Shown here: positions 22,106-28,090 of the stretch, piece by piece
Layout of the letters: each line of letters opens with the position of its first letter
Numbering within the stretch: position 1 is the stretch's first letter
Assembly (NCBI GenBank): GCA_016712625.1
Contig: JADJQQ010000032.1
Coordinates: forward strand, 1 to 28,090
DNA: 28,090 nucleotides
Direction of reading: 5' to 3'
Origin: Candidatus Competibacteraceae bacterium
GTDB lineage: Bacteria > Pseudomonadota > Gammaproteobacteria > Competibacterales > Competibacteraceae
Notes under the pieces: generated by a model
What the model was told of the DNA's origin: nothing
Databases searched by the model: none
The model's input: only the letters and a program-made list of their open reading frames with translations
Made by a program: the position numbers and the translations under genes

Positions 22106-23350
22106 TTATGATCTTCCAATTGCGGATAGAGCCGCTTTTAAGAATCGTTGCCGGGCATTTGTAGATTCCGGCGAAGTGCGGGCCGCGTTGCGCTGCTCCC
22201 TCTCCAGTTCCCGCCGCTCTGCTTCGGCCAGCGCTCGCGTATCGGCCTCTGCACGGCGGCGGCGGGCCTCGGCGATTTGAAACCCGCTGGAGGGATCGAA
22301 CGCGGACGGATCGGTCCGGTATTTGCGAACGATGCCCCGTAGCACGGCGGCAGGATTGGTTCTGATCTGGCTGCTTTGGATTCGAGACTGGATCACGTCG
22401 AGCATTTGCTGTGCAACCTCTGATGGTAAAGGGTAGACCTGGGTGGCGATATCTTCCTGCTCATGCTCGGTTAGCTTTGCCGGGTAGATCAGTTTTGCCC
22501 GCTGCTCGTTCGGTGCCTCGTTGTTGGATGTGTTGCCATCCGTTCCCGTAGTTGCTGCCGTTAGAATCTCCTCCTCGGAGACTGTCTTTTCCTCGTTCGA
22601 TTCCAGCGCTGCTATCCCGTGGTCGCTTTCCCGGTCTTCCGGGTTTTGGTTTTGAGCACCACTACCACTACCACGCTCGTCGTCGGTTTCCGCTATCCGC
22701 TCGTTGGAGGAGAAGGGGTAAGGGGTAGTGGTGGTGGTAGTAGTCTCTGTAGAAATCTCAGTAGTAATCTTGATTCCTTTAAAGATGTCGCCTGTAGGCG
22801 AGAGGGTATCGCCTGTAGGCGAGGGGGTATCGCCTGTAGGCGAGAGGGTATCGCCTGTAGGCGAGAGGGTATCGCCTGTAGGCGAGAGGGTATCAGGCTG
22901 TTTTTGTAACTTATCAGTTGCAATTACCGGGTGTGTGATAGCCATGATCGCAAGCGAAATTGGCTCAATGAACATGATGTTGTTTCGCAAAATTCCTTGC
23001 TGAACGATGTCGCGGTACTCCCTTCTGATGTAGCCCGCATCTTCCAATCGCTTGAGCGCCTTTCGCACTTGGTCTTTGGTAAGGCCGAACTTCGATTCAA
23101 AATAAGCGGCGGTACACTGAAACATATCGCCATCGAAGTGCTTACGTAGAAGCGGCTTACCACTCTTGTCGAGGGTCTGATAAGGCCGATACCAGTAGAT
23201 GATCTCGGCCAAGATGATGATGCCGGGTAAATCCGGCTTGCCGGACTCCAGTGTGATGTGCTGATACCACTGGTGAGGAATAATGTTTCCCTCGAAATGT
23301 ATCTTGCCAATCTCTGCAACTGTCGCTGGCAAGTGATCTATGTTTTTCAT
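22106..23350 (-). CDS. Replication-initiator-like protein with internal heptapeptide repeats
   Basis: 414 aa from the ATG at 23350 (CGGA just upstream; a GTG at 23368 is also in frame). Residues about 35-135 look like a winged-helix replication domain: LPGIIILAEIIYWYRP, FDGDMFQCTAAYFESKFGLTKDQVRKALKRLEDAGYIRREY. Residues 153-188 are five DTLSPTG repeats, encoded by iteron-like DNA. Then comes a Thr/Glu-rich flexible linker and a helical, Arg/Ala/Glu-rich C-terminus that may contact helicase or other replication proteins. I infer a plasmid or phage-type initiator (phage O-like layout). No similarity to a named Rep family can be claimed from reading alone. Confidence 0.65.
   Translation of the reverse strand: MKNIDHLPATVAEIGKIHFEGNIIPHQWYQHITLESGKPDLPGIIILAEIIYWYRPYQTLDKSGKPLLRKHFDGDMFQCTAAYFESKFGLTKDQVRKALKRLEDAGYIRREYRDIVQQGILRNNIMFIEPISLAIMAITHPVIATDKLQKQPDTLSPTGDTLSPTGDTLSPTGDTPSPTGDTLSPTGDIFKGIKITTEISTETTTTTTTPYPFSSNERIAETDDERGSGSGAQNQNPEDRESDHGIAALESNEEKTVSEEEILTAATTGTDGNTSNNEAPNEQRAKLIYPAKLTEHEQEDIATQVYPLPSEVAQQMLDVIQSRIQSSQIRTNPAAVLRGIVRKYRTDPSAFDPSSGFQIAEARRRRAEADTRALAEAERRELEREQRNAARTSPESTNARQRFLKAALSAIGRS
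22788..22892. repeat. Five 21-bp iteron-like repeats inside the Rep-like gene
   Basis: Units begin at 22788, 22809, 22830, 22851 and 22872. Each starts TCGCCTGTAGGCGAGAGGG and contains the hyphenated palindrome TCGCCT-GT-AGGCGA. A period of 21 bp (two helical turns) puts all sites on one face of the DNA, as in plasmid iterons and the lambda origin, which lies within gene O. On the left an AT-rich stretch (22748-22787) could be the unwinding region. The protein-level meaning (DTLSPTG) may be secondary. One unit has a single substitution. Confidence 0.8.
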
Positions 23351-23431
23351 CTTTCCGTTCCCTATCACTAATATGTTACTGATACGTTACTAAAACCCTG
23401 TTTTGGGGTATTTCATGCCTGATACGAATAT

Positions 23432-23455
23432 CCCGCCTCTTTCCATCAGGGCGGG
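23432..23455 (+). promoter_or_regulatory. Hairpin just before the XRE gene start
   Basis: CCCGCC (23432-23437) pairs with GGCGGG (23450-23455), 3 bp before the GTG start at 23459. The 3' arm is also the only purine-rich stretch able to act as a ribosome-binding site, so the hairpin may limit translation. The region to its left up to the Rep start holds two TGATACG direct repeats and should contain the divergent promoters. Confidence 0.5.
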
Positions 23456-23458
23456 TTC

Positions 23459-23698
23459 GTGATCAAAACTATTCACTCGGTAGAATACGCAAGCTTATTG
23501 CTGCTGCTACGCCAGAAACGGCTTGAGGCTGGCATCACGCAGGTTGAGTTATCCCGGCGACTTGGCGTCCCACATTCGTTTGTCGGCAAAATCGAACGCG
23601 GAGAACGGCGTATCGATGTCATTGAACTACAAACATTTTGCCGTGCCTTTGGCACTGATTTACAGACATTCATGTCTGAACTCCAAGAGCGCCGGTAG
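23459..23698 (+). CDS. XRE-family helix-turn-helix regulator
   Basis: 79 aa with a GTG start. Residues about 12-70 are a Cro/C1-type helix-turn-helix: LRQKRLEAGITQVELSRRLG, then HSFVGKIERGERR as the recognition helix region, then the dimer-side helices. Divergent from the Rep-like gene across 108 bp, so it probably regulates replication or its own promoter. It converges with the 69-aa XRE gene, 15 bp away. Confidence 0.85.
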   Translation: MIKTIHSVEYASLLLLLRQKRLEAGITQVELSRRLGVPHSFVGKIERGERRIDVIELQTFCRAFGTDLQTFMSELQERR

Positions 23699-23713
23699 CT
23701 GTCTCGAACCTCA

Positions 23714-23923
23714 CTATGCAGCTTGTGCCCATTGCATCAATTCTTCCGTTTTGCATCCAAGAGCAGCAGAGATTTTTTGCAGCAACTCATCGGTCAGTGG
23801 ACGCTCGCCAATCTCGATCAGGCTGATGTAGCTCTGATTTACGCCTACAGAACGCGCTAACTTCGCCTGGCTCATCCTGAGCATTGCTCTTCTCACCGTG
23901 ATTCCGTGCCCAATGCTAGTCAT
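23714..23923 (-). CDS. Small XRE-family repressor
   Basis: 69 aa, nearly all helix-turn-helix: MLRMSQAKLARSVGVNQSYI with SLIEIGERPLTDELLQKIS. It is followed by ALGCKTEELMQWA, the usual closing helix of this family. ACGAGG precedes the ATG. Its promoter on the - strand (TTGGTA, 17 bp, TAATAA) overlaps the palindrome GTAATAATTTATTAC at 23933-23947, and the same palindrome covers the rightward promoter 1.45 kb away. The simplest model is a phage-like repressor that shuts its own gene and the recombination operon. Confidence 0.85.
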   Translation of the reverse strand: MTSIGHGITVRRAMLRMSQAKLARSVGVNQSYISLIEIGERPLTDELLQKISAALGCKTEELMQWAQAA

Positions 23924-23932
23924 ACAAACCTC

Positions 23933-23947
23933 GTAATAATTTATTAC
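23933..23947. promoter_or_regulatory. Palindromic operator at the XRE repressor promoter (right copy)
   Basis: Identical to 3271-3285. It covers the TAATAA -10 box of the leftward promoter. Both copies of the terminal repeat keep it unchanged. Confidence 0.75.
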
Positions 23948-25365
23948 ATATTTTGGATGCTAGTACCAACAGCACAGTAAATCAAGTTTTGCGATAACGA
24001 CTCCGCGCTATCGCTGTCCGCGATGGGCAAGGACTTAACTGACGCTTCTACGCAACGGTCTTTTGTGTTCACCGTGCCGCCCCGGCGCATCCCTGCGCGG
24101 GGTGCGGATTACCCACCGCGACACTCCAACGCAAAGAATCCCTGTAAGTTTTCGGGGGCGCGGCCCCCGTACCCCCGCCGTCCCTGGACTTTTGTGCTCT
24201 CTTCGTTCGCACTTTCCCGCTTGCGCCGGGGGGCTGGCGGCTTTTTGCCCTTCGTTCGCTGCGGGCGACAAGGGTTCGGTCGCTACGCTCCCCGCTTCGC
24301 GCCCTTGCGCCCTGGCTCTCTTCGGGCTTTTGCCGCCTTGCCCCCTCCGGCGCTTCGCTCTGGGGGGTGGTGGTTGTCTGGTGGTGTCGCCGCGCTCTGT
24401 GGTGGCTCTCTTCGTTCGCGTTCTGTCTGTGTTGGGGGTGTGCCGTGTCTCTTCCCGTTGCCTCTTCCTTGGTTCGTTCCGCCCGTTTCGCTTTCGCGCC
24501 GTGGGCGGGTTGCGCCCTGGGCGTGTCCTTCCGCTCGTCTGCTCGTTCGCTGTCGGGGTTTGTCGCTGTGGTGCGGTTTTCGTGTCCGGTGGCTGCTGCC
24601 CGGTTCGCCGCCTCGTGGGGGCGGCGCTTGTCGCCCGTTTGTCGCGGCTGTGTCGTTCGCCCTGGTCCCGTTGGCGTTGCGCCGTGCTGGCTGGTTTCGG
24701 TTCCGGTGGCCCCGCCGCCCGCTCCCGTGGGGCGTGGTCGCGCTTCCCGCGCCCTTGCCGTCGCGTTTGCGGCCCGCCGCGCGCCGCTGCTGGCCTCGGC
24801 GGGTGTCTAGTTCCGCTGCCCTGTTTCCTGCCGCGCCGCCTCCGGCGCGGGTGGGTTTTTCTGGCGGTCGCCGTTTGTCGCCAGCGTTCCGCCCCCTGGT
24901 CGCTGGCGTGGTTTCAGCGGTTGTAGCTGCCGGTCGTTCCGTGGTGGTCGGTTGCGCTGGCGGCGCGGATCGCTTCGTTCGTACCGCCGCGCCCGGTGCG
25001 GTGGTGTTTTCTGTCGCCTCGTTCGGTTCCGGGCGCGGCGCATTCGCGGCCCGGTCTATCGCCCTGGTTCGCGCCGTTGCCGCTGGCGGTCCCGGTTCCG
25101 GTTTGGTCGTTTTCCCCGCTGAGCCTTGCCCCGATGGTTTATTGCCGTCTGCTGCGGCGTCCGCCTGCTTTTGCGGGCTAGGGTCTGGCTCGTGGGCATC
25201 CGCCGCGTTCGCCGTTGGGCTGGGCTTGCCGCTGGTGGTGTTTCCGTGTGGGTTCTCGGTTTTGCCGCCCTGGCGGGCTTGGTTTCCGGCTGGCGCTGGC
25301 ATTTGGGCGCTTGGTTTCCGGCTTAGCTAAAAAGCAGTTTTTCTATTGATTTTCATTGTGAAAAC
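23948..25365. other. GC-rich adenine-depleted block, fuller right copy
   Basis: Same block as 3358-4590, plus the 105 bp missing there. The + strand has no A from 24286 to 24808 (523 bp). The left border holds the 18-bp repeat (24004-24021). On the - strand a 339-codon frame (25302 to 24283) starts MPAPAGNQARQGG and has only hydrophilic residues plus Ala, Pro and Gly. Its first 160 codons show some codon-like order (purine-rich first positions, G/C third). No ribosome-binding site is seen, and in the left copy the frame is disrupted by small indels. It might encode a disordered protein, but the base depletion makes any frame here open. Confidence 0.7.
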
Positions 25366-25401
25366 TTGACTTCTAATCGTTAGTTTGTAATAATTTATTA
25401 C
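25366..25401 (+). promoter_or_regulatory. Rightward promoter and operator (right copy)
   Basis: TTGACT at 25366-25371, TAATAA at 25388-25393, and the palindrome GTAATAATTTATTAC at 25387-25401. Identical to 4596-4631. Confidence 0.7.
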
Positions 25402-25534
25402 AAGGATAAGGACTAAAAGGATTTAGCGCCCTCTTTCTCGGCAGGCTCGGAGGCGTTAAAGGGAGAAACCGGGGAAACAAATCTTTTCGTCGCTTTTGGA
25501 AAAGCGTGAATCAACTAAAACTGGAGTTAAAGAA

Positions 25535-25761
25535 ATGAGAAAGATTTTTCAGATTGATGGAATAGACGGAGCAATGCTTAGCATTGGTGAACGGAATCAG
25601 CCGCAACAAGCGGCGATTTGTATAAAGGACTCTCAGGTAACGAGGTTCACATGCTCATCGGATACGAGCAATTTAGGGAGCTTTGTTCACTCTCGTATGA
25701 TCTTCACTGGACGCCAGAACCGCGCACAGTGCAAGAAAAAGAGGAAGAAACACCGTTTTAA
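25535..25761 (+). pseudogene. 75-aa orphan gene, frameshifted right copy
   Basis: Same gene as 4765-4992 but one base shorter. GGG in the left copy is GG here (near 25636), shifting the last two thirds of the frame. Likely a consensus error. Confidence 0.8.
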
Positions 25762-25767
25762 TTAGTT

Positions 25768-25797
25768 GGACTCTCGTAGTTACAGCTACGAGAGTCC
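25768..25797 (+). promoter_or_regulatory. Perfect 12-bp hairpin (right copy)
   Basis: Same hairpin as 4999-5028, conserved without change although genes on both sides are damaged in this copy. Confidence 0.7.
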
Positions 25798-25831
25798 GGT
25801 ACTGATAAACAACCTAACGAGGTTTTTAATC

Positions 25832-26778
25832 AGTCTCACGCGATAGCGATAACACAAGATACCGCGATCATGCCGGTTTCCCCGGCTGCGGTTTCGCTAG
25901 GAACGCTGCAAGCTGGTTCGCCCGCCGCTCTCGTGCAGGGTGCGCGGAAATGGCGAACGCGCTGGCCGATGTCATCGAGCACCAAAATTAGCGAAAGACA
26001 TACAGGGCCGGAAATACGTCAAAGTCGAGGGATGGACTACCCTCGGCGTTATGCTGGGCGTGGTGCCCCGTGAAGTGCAGACCACGGAACAAGACGGCAT
26101 CTATACCGCAACGATAGAGAGCTAGTCAGAATTGTTGACCAAGGCGTGATTTCTCGCGCATCAGCCGAATGCGGATCAGACGATGAGCTTGACCGCTACG
26201 GTAAACCCGTATGGTCTAGCCGTCCTCGCTATGCAAGGCGTTCAATGGCCCAAACCCGCGCCACGGGTAAGGCTTGCCGCTTGGCGTTTAGCTGGATTAT
26301 GAGCTTGGCAGGCTACGAGCCGACACCGGCAGAGGAAATGCCGGATAAGCAACAATCCGATAATGACCTGCTGATTTCATCCGCTCAACACAAGATGTTG
26401 GAGGCGCGGATTTCAGAACGGATTGAACCGCGAAGGGAGTTAAAACGTGGTGCATTCGACGTTTTAGCATCGATCATTTCCAAGGGCTGCAAAAGCCAGT
26501 TTTCCGGAACTGCTGAATCAACTGCCAAAGATGGCGGAAATAAAAGGCCAAGCGGGAAGCCGGAACGAGGAAGCGCAAGCCGAGGCAGGAAGCGATTCAA
26601 ATGGAATCACAACCGCAACCGCTGAACAATGGAAAAGCAAAAAACATGGATGTACTTTCTCGAAATAAGAAGCAGGACGCTACAGAAGCAGGAAAGGTAA
26701 GACCGAGAGAAGCGGTAGAAGCTGGGATTTTAGAGAGTGAGGCGCGACATTTTGCGCCACATAGCCGGAACCGCTTAA
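25832..26778 (+). pseudogene. Recombination-like protein gene, frameshifted right copy
   Basis: Counterpart of the intact gene at 5064-6014. The start codon context is altered (CAGTCTCAC here for CATGTCACAC), and at least ten indels break the frame, for example near 25948, 25984, 26120, 26420 and 26490. The stretch from 26146 to about 26420 still reads correctly, including the SMAQTRATGKACRLAF motif. Confidence 0.85.
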
Positions 26779-26814
26779 CTACTGATAGACCCAGGACGGC
26801 GCTGGATAATTACA

Positions 26815-27051
26815 ATGCAGAAACAGCCGATTGAAGGGGCCGCAAGAATAGGAAACGGTACTAAACTTTATCCCGCGTTCCTAGATGAAAACGGAACCTG
26901 TTTTTCGTTGCTCGTGTCCCGACACGATGAACGGATTTGGCATGAATCGCGCCACTTTTTACCCTGGAAAGACCGGGAGTTGTGGACAGCGCAGACAGCG
27001 CGGATAACCATACCCTCCAACCCCGCCCAGTCGGGGTTTTTTATTGCCTAG
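26815..27051 (+). CDS. 78-aa small ORF before the operon terminator (right-copy reading)
   Basis: Shares its first 26 residues with the left-copy reading (6052-6246). It then continues in a frame that gives a more protein-like sequence with many aromatic and charged residues (HDERIWHESRHFLPWKDREL). Its last codons run through the terminator hairpin, which is unusual and may mean the true stop is earlier. No family recognised. Confidence 0.45.
   Translation: MQKQPIEGAARIGNGTKLYPAFLDENGTCFSLLVSRHDERIWHESRHFLPWKDRELWTAQTARITIPSNPAQSGFFIA
27019..27043 (+). terminator. Rho-independent terminator (right copy)
   Basis: AACCCCG, 6-nt loop, CGGGGTT and a T-run; same as 6258-6283. Confidence 0.85.
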
Positions 27052-28090
27052 TCGTCAAAAAGCCTGCCCTGGACGGGAGAAACGGATCGAGAGCGGGGCC
27101 GGAACAGGCAGGAGGCCCGGCGAACGAGCAGGAGCGCCGCGACAACGGCGCGACGCGGAATGAACAGTAGCGGCACCAGCGGGAGCCGCGCCGCCCGGCA
27201 CCGGACGGGCGGCAGCCCGAACTGCGAAGCGCGGCGGCAAACAAGCGCCGCCAGCGCCGACGAGGCACAACGCACGGCGAGACAGCGAGCGCCGCCACGC
27301 ACAACAAGCGCCAGCGGCAACCGCCGACGCAGGCGACAGAACCGGCAGCGGCAGCAACGGCGACTAACCGCCCACCCACGCAACGGGAGCCGGGAGCGCG
27401 GCGGGGAACAGGCAGGCGCAGCGACGGCGGCACGGCCACACCGGAACCGAGACGCCGGACACCCCGCCCGCAAGCTCCGAACCCGCGACCGGGAAACCGC
27501 ACCAGCCCGACCACGCAGCAGCGAACGCCGACGCACCCGCCAGCGACCCGGGCCGACGACCACAACCGCGCCGGAACGACCGGCGCGAGGCCCCGCCCGC
27601 CAGCGCCGCGCCCGACGCCAGCGCCGACCCGACCGGCCCGACGCCCCAGGGCGCGGACAGCGGCGCGACAAGACACCGAGACAGCACAGACCGGGACGAA
27701 ACCGAAGAAAAAAGCCGGACACCCCCACCGAAACCCAGAAACACCCAGGAACCAGCCCCGGCCACCAGCGGCGGGCACCACACCCCCGCCACGCCCACGG
27801 CGACAAGCGCAGCGCGGCCCCGGCGAACGGCGCAAGGCCGAAGCGGGGCGCATGGACCTCACGCCGTCAAGCGAGCGCACGGACAGCGCGAGCCGCCTAG
27901 CGCCGGGCGACGGGACGCGCGACAACGCTGCAGCAGCGGGGGTGTGCCGCCACACAACCGGACGTGTGTGGAAGATGTGCGGGGGTTTGGTTCGATACGC
28001 CACTGCCCGACCTGAGCCGCCGCCCAAGCGGCGAAGGCACACTAGACTTTTGAAGTGCGGACGGCGATAGCGCGATGCCCGGCGCTGGAC
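27052..28090. other. GC-rich thymine-depleted block (right copy, truncated by the window end)
   Basis: Counterpart of 6284-7352. The + strand is almost free of T from 27224 to 27852 (T only at 27365 and 27476). Many small indels distinguish it from the left copy, with no reading frame preserved between them. The 18-bp repeat at 28057-28074 has one changed base. No gene is supported. Confidence 0.8.

Larger units (their letters stand above)
20655..28090. repeat. Right copy of the 7.4-kb direct terminal repeat
   Basis: Matches 1-7352. This copy is clean in its first 4.5 kb, where recombinase, Rep and both XRE genes are intact, and increasingly damaged after about 25.6 kb. It includes a 105-bp segment (25175-25279) missing from the left copy. 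The two copies together allow a consensus for most of the genes. Confidence 0.93.

Overview
The window reads as one small circular replicon of about 20.7 kb, most likely a plasmid with phage-like modules, from a GC-rich proteobacterium (a gammaproteobacterium is my guess; nothing here settles it). Positions 1-7352 and 20655-28090 are the same sequence in the same orientation. They differ by many small indels, some substitutions and one 105-bp block. The damage in each copy grows toward the contig end: the left copy is intact near 4.7-6.0 kb and wrecked near position 1, and the right copy is intact near 20.7-24 kb and wrecked after about 25.6 kb. This fits a circle assembled with redundant, poorly polished ends better than a real duplication. 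The best gene models are therefore the right copy for recombinase, Rep and the two XRE regulators, and the left copy for the small orphan gene and the recombination-like protein.

Replication and control (20.9-27.0 kb, also 0.3-6.3 kb): a XerC/D-like tyrosine recombinase; a Rep-like winged-helix protein whose gene carries five 21-bp iteron-like repeats; two small XRE regulators; and a rightward operon (75-aa orphan, 316-aa phage-type recombination-like protein, small ORF, terminator). One 15-bp palindrome lies over the predicted -10 of both the leftward XRE gene and the rightward operon, so one repressor probably controls both. The operon is flanked by two roughly 1-kb GC-rich blocks. One has no adenine for about 520 bp and the other no thymine for about 500 bp on the + strand. 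They are arranged as mirror images, and an 18-bp inverted repeat lies at their outer edges. I see no explanation for this in known element types; it is the most unusual structure here.

Maintenance and defence (7.4-15.3 kb): a ParA gene with a small ribbon-helix-helix-like partner and centromere-like repeats; a truncated WGR-like ORF; an 82-aa orphan; a 5-methylcytosine methyltransferase overlapping its probable restriction endonuclease; a 274-bp element with long inverted ends; then a two-gene CBASS locus (S-4TM pore-forming effector and CD-NTase with an AGS-C sensor domain). The CBASS locus has the borders of an integron gene cassette: a GTTAGGC start, and a 60-bp attC whose GCCTAAC end is its exact complement.

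Envelope region and second cassette (15.4-20.9 kb): a membrane-anchored thermonuclease with an Excalibur domain, a 48-bp palindrome in a divergent promoter region, a DUF4124-like secreted protein, and a tight operon of exported coiled-coil protein, membrane-tethered AAA ATPase and YdjM-like membrane hydrolase. On the - strand a second cassette of about 1.27 kb carries an uncharacterised pair (73-aa protein and four-TM membrane protein) with its own attC and matching GTTATGC start, ending 45 bp from the recombinase gene. No integron integrase of the usual IntI type is visible. No rRNA, tRNA or CRISPR array was found.
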